A model generated the notes under the pieces. It was not told the origin of the DNA. It made no database searches and saw nothing but the letters and a program-made list of their open reading frames with translations. DNA of 64,000 bases. Origin: Streptomyces sp. cg36. Its GTDB lineage: Bacteria; Actinomycetota; Actinomycetes; Streptomycetales; Streptomycetaceae. A program made the position numbers and the translations under genes. The stretch spans positions 434,001 through 498,000 of the forward strand of contig NZ_CP163520.1 in NCBI RefSeq assembly GCF_041080675.1, written 5' to 3'. This document shows positions 57,677-64,000 of this stretch, in pieces; positions within the stretch are counted from its first letter, which is position 1, and every line of letters begins with the position of its first letter.

Positions 57677-59062
57677 ATGCGCATACCCCGTTCCCGGACG
57701 AGTGCCGCCACCGCGGCGTTCGGGGCCACCGCCCTGGCCACCGCCGCGGCGCTCACCGTCCCGCTGACCGGGTCCGCCACCGCCGCGCCCGCCGCGGCCC
57801 CGCACACCCGCGCCGTTCCGGCGGTCGCCGGGCACGCCCTGGTCCACGCCGTGGGCAGCCCGCTCACCTCGGAGCAGTGCCAGGCCAAGTGGAAGATCGC
57901 CTGCTACGGGCCGCTCCAGTACCGCCAGGCGTACAACCTCAACCCGCTCTACAAGGCGGGCATCACCGGCAAGGGCCGCACGATCGTCATCGTGGACTCC
58001 TTCGGCTCGCCGACGATCCAGCACGACCTGGACGTGTACAGCAAGACGTTCGGCATCAAGAGCGCCAAGGTCGAGGTCGTCAAGTGGGGCAAGGTCCCCC
58101 AGTGGGACCCGAAGAACGAGGAGATGACCGGCTGGGCGGGCGAGTCCACCCTCGACGTCGAGATGGCGCACGCGGTGGCGCCCGACGCGAAGATCGTGCT
58201 GGTCGAGACGGCGGTCGCCGAGACCGAGGGCGTCACCGGCCTGCCCGAGATGATGGACGCCGAGAAGGCGATGATCGACCGCGGTGTGGGCGACGTCATC
58301 AGCCAGAGCTTCGGCGCCACCGAGAACACCTTCCCCGGCTTCGACAAGGGTGACTTCTCCAGCATCCAGAAGCTGCGGTACGCGTTCAAGGACGCCGCCG
58401 CCCACAAGGTCACGGTGCTCGCGTCCTCCGGCGACGGCGGCGCCACGGACAACACCGCGGACGGCAAGGGCTACTACACCAAGCCGGTCAACTCCTGGCC
58501 CTCCTCCGACCCGCTGGTCACCTCCATCGGCGGCACCCAGCTCCACCTGGACGACCACGGCAACCGCGTGCGCCGGGACAGCGTGTACAACGACAACGGA
58601 GCCGGTGGCGGCGGCCAGTCGCACGTCTTCGGCCGCCCCCAGTTCCAGAACGGGGTCCGCGGCGTGGTCGGCAACCGCCGCGCCACCCCCGACGTCTCGA
58701 TGTCGGCCGCGGTCAACGGCGGCGCCTGGATCTACTCCAGCTACGACCCGACCGCCGTCGGCTGGGACGTGTCCGGCGGCACCAGCGAGGCGTGCCCGCT
58801 CTTCTCCGGCATCGTCGCGCTCGCCGACCAGGCGTCCGGCCGCCGCCTCGGCGACCTCAACGAGGCGCTGTACGCGCTGTACAAGCACGAGGGCTACAAG
58901 CCGTCCAGCGGTCTGGTCGACGTGAACGACGGCACGAACAACAGCTACAAGGGCGTGACCGGTTACACCGCGGTCAACGGCTACGACATGGCGACCGGCG
59001 TCGGCACCGTCGACGCCACCCGCTTCGTCCGGGCCCTGGCCCGGACGAGCCGGCACCACTGA
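57677..59062 (+). CDS. Secreted S53 family (sedolisin) serine-carboxyl peptidase
   Basis: A 461-residue exported protease. After a signal peptide (about 1-38) and a short linker, the S53 domain runs to the end. The catalytic Glu156 and Asp160 lie in AGESTLDVEMAHAVAPDA, the oxyanion Asp in SSGDGGATD and the nucleophile Ser370 in GGTSEACPLFSG. The C-terminal calcium-site-like stretch VDVNDGTNNSYKGVTGY is present. The family normally has a propeptide of about 180 residues, but only about 50 residues stand between signal and domain here. ATG 57677 has AAGAAGGAG upstream. Confidence 0.9.
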   Translation: MRIPRSRTSAATAAFGATALATAAALTVPLTGSATAAPAAAPHTRAVPAVAGHALVHAVGSPLTSEQCQAKWKIACYGPLQYRQAYNLNPLYKAGITGKGRTIVIVDSFGSPTIQHDLDVYSKTFGIKSAKVEVVKWGKVPQWDPKNEEMTGWAGESTLDVEMAHAVAPDAKIVLVETAVAETEGVTGLPEMMDAEKAMIDRGVGDVISQSFGATENTFPGFDKGDFSSIQKLRYAFKDAAAHKVTVLASSGDGGATDNTADGKGYYTKPVNSWPSSDPLVTSIGGTQLHLDDHGNRVRRDSVYNDNGAGGGGQSHVFGRPQFQNGVRGVVGNRRATPDVSMSAAVNGGAWIYSSYDPTAVGWDVSGGTSEACPLFSGIVALADQASGRRLGDLNEALYALYKHEGYKPSSGLVDVNDGTNNSYKGVTGYTAVNGYDMATGVGTVDATRFVRALARTSRHH

Positions 59063-59151
59063 GTGCCCGGCGTGGGGCCCGCACCGGGCCCCACGCCCCG
59101 CCCGCCAACAGCACTGCCCCGAAGGCGCGTTGCCGGGCCTTGCGGGCAGGC

Positions 59152-59898
59152 TCACATCGCGGCGACGGCCGCGGGCACGACCGGCCGGACGACGATCTCG
59201 TTCACATCGACCTGCGGCGGCTGCCCGATCGCGTGGGCGACGGCCGCAGCCACCGCCTCCGCGGGCAGGGCGACGGCGCGGTAGACCCGCATGGTCTCCC
59301 GGGCGACCGGGTCCGTCAGATGGTCGGCGAGCTCGGATTCGGTGACGCCCGGGGACACGACGGTGACCCGGACGGCGCCGCCCGACTCCTGCCGCAGCCC
59401 CTCGGAGACCGCCCGTACCGCGAACTTGGTGGCGCAGTAGACGGCGGCGGTGGGCGACACCTCGTACGCGCCGACGGAGGCGATGTTCACCACGTGCCCG
59501 CTCCCCTGCTCCCGCATCACGGGCAGGGCCGCGGCGATCCCGTGCAGCACACCGCGCACGTTCACGTCGATCATGCGGTCCCAGTCGTCGGTGCGCAGGG
59601 CGTCCAGCCGCGACAGCGGCATCACGCCCGCGTTGTTGACGAGGACGTCGACGCCGCCGAAGACGGCCCGGGCCCGCGCCACGAAGTCGGCCGTGTCCGC
59701 CGCGTCGGTCACGTCGAGCGGGCGGAAGGCCGCGGTGCCGCCCTCCCGGGTGATCTCCTCGACGAGGTCGGCCAGCCGGTCGGTGCGGCGGGCGCCGAGG
59801 AACACCCGGTGGCCGTCCGCCGCCAGCCGACGGGCGGTCGCCGCGCCGATCCCGCTGCTCGCTCCGGTGATCAGTACGGTCTTGGTGTCCGGTGCCAT
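59152..59898 (-). CDS. Short-chain dehydrogenase/reductase
   Basis: A 248-residue classical SDR: TGASSGIGAATA near residue 11, NNAGVMP near 88, catalytic Ser in NIASVGAYE, YCATK Tyr-Lys pair and SPGVTESEL. It probably uses NADP(H), as GARRTDRL (Arg after the second strand) suggests. The ATG has a GAGGCGGG ribosome-binding site. It is divergent from an XRE regulator with a long perfect palindrome between them. SDRs in this position are typical targets of MmyB-like XRE regulators. The substrate is unknown. Confidence 0.9.
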   Translation of the reverse strand: MAPDTKTVLITGASSGIGAATARRLAADGHRVFLGARRTDRLADLVEEITREGGTAAFRPLDVTDAADTADFVARARAVFGGVDVLVNNAGVMPLSRLDALRTDDWDRMIDVNVRGVLHGIAAALPVMREQGSGHVVNIASVGAYEVSPTAAVYCATKFAVRAVSEGLRQESGGAVRVTVVSPGVTESELADHLTDPVARETMRVYRAVALPAEAVAAAVAHAIGQPPQVDVNEIVVRPVVPAAVAAM

Positions 59899-59982
59899 CG
59901 TTTCCCGCCTCTTCCACTTCGGTCGTCCCGTACGGGAGTTCACCGGAACTCTCGACGGTGGCGCGAGGCCGGGCCAGGGCAG

Positions 59983-60015
59983 CCGCTGCCTGGGTACGGC
60001 ACACCCAGGCAGCGG
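59983..60015. promoter_or_regulatory. 13-bp-arm perfect palindrome between SDR and XRE genes
   Basis: The arms CCGCTGCCTGGGT (59983-59995) and ACCCAGGCAGCGG (60003-60015) are perfectly complementary around ACGGCAC. It covers the -35 region of the XRE gene and lies 85 bp before the SDR, so it should be the regulator's operator. Confidence 0.7.
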
Positions 60016-60042
60016 GCCGGCACCCGCTCGTAACCTGGCTCC

Positions 60043-60885
60043 ATGACCAGCAGCGAACTCGGGGAATTCCTGCGCGCCCACCGCGCGCGCCTGCGGCCCG
60101 CCGACGTGGGCCTCGCCACTTACGGGCAGCGCCGGGTGGCCGGGCTGCGCCGCGAGGAGGTCGCCGTCCTGGCCGGGATGAACAGCGACTACTACGCGCG
60201 TCTGGAGCAGGGACGCGAGCGCCATCCCTCCGCGCAGCTCCTGGACGCCGTCTGCCGGGCGCTGCGGCTGGACGCCGAGGCGCGCGACCACGCGCACCGG
60301 CTCGCGGGCACGGCGCCCGCCGACCTGGCGGCGCACCCGTGCGAGACGGTCGCGCCCGCGCTGCGCCAGCTCCTCGACGGATACGCGCACACTCCCGCGT
60401 TCGTCCTGGGCCCGGCCCTGGACCTGCTGGCCGCCAACGCGCTGGCCGAAGCCCTGTTCTCCCCCTTCGAGAAGGCCGACAACCTGGCCCGGATGACCTT
60501 TCTGGACCCGGCCGCGCCCGCCTTCTTCGCCGACTGGGGCCGGGTGGCGGAGGCGACGGTGGCCGCGCTGCGCCAGTCGGGCGGCCTCACCCCGCGCTAC
60601 CCGAGGCTGGACGCCCTGGTGCGGTCGCTGTGCGCGGCCGGCCCGGAGTTCGGCGCGCTCTGGGGCTCGCACCGGGTGCGCGGCAAGACCCACGACGTCA
60701 AGGAGCTCGTCCATGACGACGTGGGTCCGCTGTCGCTGACGTACCAGAGCTTCGACGTGCGCGGCGCGGCCGGGCAGCAGTTGGTGATCTACCACGCGGA
60801 GCCGGGCAGCCGCAGCGCCGAGGCGCTCACCCTGCTCGGCACCCTGGCCGCCACGGCACGGCAGTCGTCGCCCGGACCCGTCTGA
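60043..60885 (+). CDS. XRE family regulator, MmyB-like
   Basis: A 280-residue regulator with an XRE helix-turn-helix at 5-80 (RVAGLRREEVAVLAGMNSDYYARLEQGRERHPS) and an MmyB-like ligand domain at 110-275 (FVLGPALDLLAANALAEALF, SFDVRGAAGQQLVIYHAEPGS). MmyB domains have been found to bind fatty acids or other small hydrophobic ligands. The message is likely leaderless, with TAACCT at 60031-60036 at -12 to -7. It is divergent from an SDR and probably represses it and itself through the palindrome at 59983-60015. Confidence 0.92.
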   Translation: MTSSELGEFLRAHRARLRPADVGLATYGQRRVAGLRREEVAVLAGMNSDYYARLEQGRERHPSAQLLDAVCRALRLDAEARDHAHRLAGTAPADLAAHPCETVAPALRQLLDGYAHTPAFVLGPALDLLAANALAEALFSPFEKADNLARMTFLDPAAPAFFADWGRVAEATVAALRQSGGLTPRYPRLDALVRSLCAAGPEFGALWGSHRVRGKTHDVKELVHDDVGPLSLTYQSFDVRGAAGQQLVIYHAEPGSRSAEALTLLGTLAATARQSSPGPV

Positions 60886-60909
60886 GGGCGGGTCCCGCGG
60901 CCGGCCCGC

Positions 60910-61449
60910 TCAGCACCCGCCGCCGTCGTGGGGCGCGGCCCAGTCGGCGCCGCCGTACCAGTGGTCCGTGCCCCAGGCGTCGTTGTAGCAATTGCGGTCC
61001 GCGGTCCACACGTTGGCCTGCGCGCGCCAGTCGTCGGGGTTGGCGTCGTGCACCCATTCGTAGGCGGAGACGTTCTTCTCGCTGATCGGCAGGCAGTGGT
61101 ACGGGCCGACCACGCCGCTGGTCGGGGAGACCAGGGCGACACAGGCCGTGGCGGACTTGTGCGCGTTGCGGAACGACTCCGCCCACTGCCAGTGGGCCTG
61201 GATCTGGTTGCAGGAGGAGTCCCAGAGCTGCTGCACCTGCCCGGCGTACGTGCCGTACATGGAGAAGTTGCCCGGGCTGCCGATGTAGTGCCAGTTGCCG
61301 GTGCAGGTACCGCCGTCCATGGGCTGTGCGCGGGCCTCGGCCGGTGCGGCGGCCTGGGCGGTGCCGACGCCCGACAGGGCGATCGCGCCCCCGGCGAACA
61401 CGGCGGCGATCCCCTGCAGAGTGCGTCCGGTCCGGTGGGACAGGGCCAT
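60910..61449 (-). CDS. Small secreted protein of unknown function
   Basis: A 179-residue exported protein with signal peptide at 1-33 (cleavage after AQA). The mature part is rich in Trp, Tyr and Asn, with several Cys that could form disulfides: GGTCTGNWHYIGSPGNFSMYG, SSCNQIQAHWQWAES, HCLPISEKN, DRNCYNDAWGTDHWYGG and a C-terminal GGGC. I do not recognise the family. It may be an extracellular binding or inhibitor protein. ATG 61449 is preferred because AGGAG is 9 bp upstream; ATG 61458 has no room for a ribosome-binding site. Confidence 0.75.
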   Translation of the reverse strand: MALSHRTGRTLQGIAAVFAGGAIALSGVGTAQAAAPAEARAQPMDGGTCTGNWHYIGSPGNFSMYGTYAGQVQQLWDSSCNQIQAHWQWAESFRNAHKSATACVALVSPTSGVVGPYHCLPISEKNVSAYEWVHDANPDDWRAQANVWTADRNCYNDAWGTDHWYGGADWAAPHDGGGC

Positions 61450-61616
61450 GCGGCTCATCTCCTGACGGTGACGTCGATGGGGCCGCCGCTGGACGGCGGC
61501 CCGCTGCTGTGAGCCAGTGCACCGCGCATCGGGCCCCGGGCGCCAAGCCTTTCGGCCGACGGCGAATATCGTCGATAGGGCGCGGAACGGGGCGGGTTGG
61601 GCCTTCGGCGGTCGCC

Positions 61617-62297
61617 TCAGCCGGCCGTGACGGGTGAACCGGCCGCGACGAGGGCGACGGATTCGCGCACCGAGTCCAGGGCCGCCGCCCTCTCCTGCGC
61701 GGTCAGGCGGGCCGGTCCGTAGGTGACCACGGGCTGGACGGCCTCGTAGCCGACGAACTCGAACATGCCGCGGTGGATGTGGAAGAGGAAGTCGTCCAGC
61801 GCCCCGAACCCGCCGCCGGGCCGGAACGACTCGCGGGAGCCGCCGGTCGTCAGCAGCAGCATCGCCCGCTTCCCGACGAGCGCGCCCTCGTCGAAGACCC
61901 CGTGGTCCCCGCCGAACACCCCGCCCATCACGAAGACCCGGTCCACCCATCCCTTGAGGACGGCGGGCAGCGAGAACCACCACAGCGGGGCCGACAGCAC
62001 GAGCAGGTCGGCGGCGAGCAGCAGTTCCAGGTGGTGCCGGATGCGCGGGGCGAGCGTGCCGTCCTGGACCGCGCGGCGCTGCTCGGCCTGCGGTTTGAAG
62101 TACTCCTCGGTCCCGGCGAAGTCTTCGCGGCCGAGGACGGGGGCCCAGCCCTCGGCGTAGAGGTCGAGCACGTCGACCGCGTACCCGGCGTCGCGTAACG
62201 CCTGGGCCGCGGTGGCCATTTGGGCGGTACTGAACGACCGGGACTCGGGGTGGGCGTGGACGATCAGGGCGCGGCGCACGGCGGCGGAGTTCGACAT
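61617..62297 (-). CDS. NAD(P)H quinone oxidoreductase, flavodoxin-fold (MdaB/NQO-like)
   Basis: A 226-residue protein of the flavodoxin_2 family: ALIVHAHPESRSFSTAQMATAAQ at the start, DVLDLYAEGWAPVL, LLVLSAPLWWFSLPAVLKGWVDRVF and LLLTTGGS. It should carry FAD or FMN and reduce quinones by two electrons, avoiding radicals. The start at 62297 is leaderless: minus-strand TTGACG, a 16-bp spacer, then TATGAT ending six bases before the ATG. An ArsR regulator lies 58 bp upstream on the same strand; the spacer holds the AT-rich, palindrome-like promoter. Confidence 0.9.
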   Translation of the reverse strand: MSNSAAVRRALIVHAHPESRSFSTAQMATAAQALRDAGYAVDVLDLYAEGWAPVLGREDFAGTEEYFKPQAEQRRAVQDGTLAPRIRHHLELLLAADLLVLSAPLWWFSLPAVLKGWVDRVFVMGGVFGGDHGVFDEGALVGKRAMLLLTTGGSRESFRPGGGFGALDDFLFHIHRGMFEFVGYEAVQPVVTYGPARLTAQERAAALDSVRESVALVAAGSPVTAG

Positions 62298-62355
62298 GAG
62301 GAGATCATATCGACACATCGCGATTCGTCAATATGTTGTGAGGGGGTGCGCGCGC

Positions 62356-62706
62356 TCAGACGGTGGCGCCGAACTCCCGCGAAACCCGAGCCAGTTGCTC
62401 GTCGTCGCGCCGGTAGTGGGTCCACTTGCCCACCCGGGTGGACCGCACGAGCCCCGCCCGTTCGAGCGTGCTCATATAGCTGGAGACGGTCGACTGGGCC
62501 AGTCCCGACTTCGCCTGAATGTGGGTCACGCACACACCGACCGTCCGCCGGTCCGCGATCGGCTCGTACGCGGCGAAGTGCGCGTCCGGATCCTTCAGCC
62601 ACCGCATGATCTGGAGCCGGGCGGGGTTGCCGAGGGCCTTGAACACCTCGACCAGATCCCCCGGACCGGGCCCCGGCTCCGTACCCGGCACCGCCGCTGC
62701 GGCCAT
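62356..62706 (-). CDS. ArsR family transcriptional regulator
   Basis: A 116-residue winged-helix repressor: LVEVFKALGNPARLQIMRWL at about 18-40, VTHIQAKSGLAQSTVSSYMSTLERAGLV as recognition helix and VGKWTHYRRDDEQLA as wing. It lacks the CVC metal motif of ArsR; one Cys in TVGVCVTH precedes the helix and could sense oxidation. It is encoded just before a quinone reductase, which it probably represses. The start at 62706 has GAGGGG upstream. Its own promoter region contains CGATATCTCGATACG, similar to the sequence before the reductase. Confidence 0.88.
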   Translation of the reverse strand: MAAAAVPGTEPGPGPGDLVEVFKALGNPARLQIMRWLKDPDAHFAAYEPIADRRTVGVCVTHIQAKSGLAQSTVSSYMSTLERAGLVRSTRVGKWTHYRRDDEQLARVSREFGATV

Positions 62707-62824
62707 GCGCCACCCCTCACACCAGACATCGTCGCGACACACCACGATATCTCGATACGTCCTCCGGCTCCGGGCGGGCGGCTCCGGAGCGGAGAACGGG
62801 CGGCGCCACGGCCCGACTTGTCCA

Positions 62825-63526
62825 TCAGGGCAGCGGATGACCCACGTGGGAGAGGCGGCGGGCCGCCACCAGGGCCTGGATCTGGTACCCGATGTCGTCG
62901 ACGTGCCGGACGGGGGACGGGAAGTCGACCCGGGCGTCGCGGTGGGAGCGCCGGTACTCCAGCCGCAGGGTCAGCCCGTAGCGGTCCAGGGCCACCGGCA
63001 CCACCCGGCTCGCCCCGCCCCGCGCCCTCGGCCGGACCAGGCGCAGGAGTTCGGGCAGGAGGTCGGCGTGACCGTCGACGAGATGGGTGAGCAGGGCCGC
63101 CTCACCCGTGGCCACGGGATCGAGTTCGGCCGCCTCCAGTTCGGCGAGGCCCACGTACGTACGGCCACCGGCGTCCTCCAGCACCCCCTGGCCGAATTCC
63201 ACGCAGGTGCTTTCGGCCGAATCCGGGTCGTAGGGCGCGCTCAGCACTCCGGTCAGGGCGACCCGGGCACGCACCCGGTCCCGCACCCGCGTGGGGGCGA
63301 TGTCGGTGAGCTCCAGCCGGACCGGGACGCGGGACCCCGAGGCGGCCCCGGCACTCTCGAACGGCGCGTGGAGATGGAACTGCCCCGTCGAGCCCAGGCC
63401 GTCCAGCCAGCGGACTTCATGGCGGCGGCCGTCGCTGAACACCGTCATCGAGTGGGCGGAGGCCAGGATCGAGCGGACGCGCTCGGCGGCCGACGGCGCC
63501 CCGGCACGGCTGGGGGAATGGTTCAT
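62825..63526 (-). CDS. DUF2470-like protein under iron control
   Basis: A 233-residue protein. The N-terminal part (AERVRSILASAHSMTVFSDGRRHEVRWLDGLGSTGQFHLHAP) and C-terminal helical part (EAALLTHLVDGHADLLPELLRLV, then ALDRYGLTLRLEY) resemble the DUF2470/HugZ-like family associated with heme and siderophore use. No catalytic residues can be named. The ATG has GGAGGG 6 bp upstream. A consensus iron box lies 24 bp before the start, so expression should rise when iron is scarce. Such genes are frequent near siderophore uptake loci, but none is adjacent here. Confidence 0.75.
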   Translation of the reverse strand: MNHSPSRAGAPSAAERVRSILASAHSMTVFSDGRRHEVRWLDGLGSTGQFHLHAPFESAGAASGSRVPVRLELTDIAPTRVRDRVRARVALTGVLSAPYDPDSAESTCVEFGQGVLEDAGGRTYVGLAELEAAELDPVATGEAALLTHLVDGHADLLPELLRLVRPRARGGASRVVPVALDRYGLTLRLEYRRSHRDARVDFPSPVRHVDDIGYQIQALVAARRLSHVGHPLP

Positions 63527-63549
63527 GCGGACCCTCCAGGACCAGTAAC

Positions 63550-63568
63550 TTAGGTTTGCCTAACCTAA
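63550..63568 (-). promoter_or_regulatory. Iron box (DmdR/IdeR operator)
   Basis: TTAGGTTTGCCTAACCTAA matches the DmdR1/IdeR 19-bp inverted repeat closely. An additional overlapping TAACCTAACCTAA (to 63573) may allow two dimers to bind. It lies immediately upstream of the DUF2470-like gene. Confidence 0.85.
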
Positions 63569-63638
63569 CCTAATCCCGAGTGGACGGCCAGCCGCCGCAC
63601 GGCCGTCCACCGCCTCCCCAGCCGCCCCGCGCCCGTGC

Positions 63639-64000
63639 CTACGACACCGACCGGACGACCACCGCCGCCGCGTCCGCGATCAGCCTGTTGTCGTAGTCGG
63701 CGTCCTCGTTCCCCCGGTTCGTCAGGACCGCCATCACGATGGGCGCGCCGCCCGGCCGCCACACCACGGCGATGTCGTTGCGGATGCCGTAGACACCGCC
63801 CGCGCCGGTCTTGTCACCGACCGTCCAGCCCTTGGGGACCCCGGCCCGGATGAGCTCGTCCCCGGTGGTGTTGGTGCGCAGCCACCGCGCCAGCTGGGCC
63901 CGTTCACCGGCGCCGAGGCGGTCGCCGAGGACGAACGCGCGCAGGTCGTCCGCCAGCGCGCGGGGCGTGGTGGTGTCCCGCACGGCGCCCGGCGTCCACT
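63639..64000 (-). CDS. Class A beta-lactamase, 3' part only
   Basis: The last 120 residues of a serine beta-lactamase whose start lies beyond the window end. Visible are [20 protein letters not shown], typical of the region after the omega loop, the KTG triad as DKTGAGG, and the family ending [21 protein letters not shown]. The SxxK and SDN motifs would be outside the window, so activity cannot be judged. Chromosomal class A enzymes are common in Streptomyces. The frame is open to the last base. Confidence 0.9.
   Translation of the reverse strand, partial: WTPGAVRDTTTPRALADDLRAFVLGDRLGAGERAQLARWLRTNTTGDELIRAGVPKGWTVGDKTGAGGVYGIRNDIAVVWRPGGAPIVMAVLTNRGNEDADYDNRLIADAAAVVVRSVS

Overview
This window is high-GC DNA (about 73% by eye) from a Streptomyces chromosome or a very close relative. 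The evidence is the codon bias, GTG and TTG starts, an SsgA-like sporulation protein, a SapB/AmfS-type lantipeptide precursor, a LAL-type LuxR regulator, an AfsR-like NB-ARC/TPR protein, a fused ModBC transporter, narGHJI and many secreted proteins. It reads as one continuous chromosomal arm. I saw no rRNA or tRNA gene, no insertion sequence and no CRISPR array. About 51 protein genes are supported, two of them cut by the window edges, plus one decayed gene tail and a 9-codon upstream reading frame.

Layout. 0-3.1 kb: the 3' part of an AfsR-like NB-ARC/TPR regulator, then a secreted NlpC/P60 cell-wall hydrolase. 3.1-13.2 kb: a molybdenum block. A PucR regulator lies divergent to a two-gene xanthine dehydrogenase, followed by a small molybdopterin-oxidoreductase-fold protein, an HTH-TOBE protein, ModA, a ModB-ModC fusion and a two-domain Mop molybdate-binding protein. 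13.3-20.2 kb: a LysR/SDR divergent pair, a tandem antibiotic-biosynthesis-monooxygenase protein, a secreted ChW-repeat protein, an orphan SapB-like lantipeptide precursor, a degraded gene tail and a large secreted beta-propeller protein. 20.3-28.8 kb: a Tat-exported berberine-bridge-type FAD oxidase and the respiratory nitrate reductase operon narGHJI, also a molybdenum enzyme. 29.0-33.4 kb: an ABC-F protein behind a paired palindromic operator, a MerR-HEAT/HEAT operon with its own MerR-type site, and a CsaA-like protein. 33.5-36.5 kb: a class IV lanthipeptide synthetase with its precursor. 36.6-41.3 kb: an AraC/MFS divergent pair, a CstR-like persulfide- or metal-sensor operon with ATACCC-N4-GGGTAT operators, and a sirtuin.

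41.3-49.5 kb is the most unusual part. It holds a secreted protein of about 1,400 residues that joins a CdtB-like nuclease domain, an SGNH hydrolase and a right-handed beta-helix. Next come an ABC-F gene with a uORF attenuator, a coiled-coil winged-helix regulator and two small secreted proteins. The intergenic regions here carry repeated ACACGTGT/ACACATGT palindromes, which suggests one local regulon.

49.8-64 kb: a LAL regulator, a hydrolase, an SsgA-like protein, a GNAT acetyltransferase, a polysaccharide deacetylase lipoprotein, an old-yellow-enzyme/MerR pair, a sedolisin protease, an SDR/XRE pair around a 13-bp-arm palindrome, a small secreted protein, a flavodoxin-fold reductase with ArsR, a DUF2470 protein behind an iron box, and the end of a class A beta-lactamase.

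At least eight genes appear to be leaderless, each with a -10 hexamer of the form TANNNT or a close variant at exactly -12 to -7 from the start codon. This helped fix several starts.
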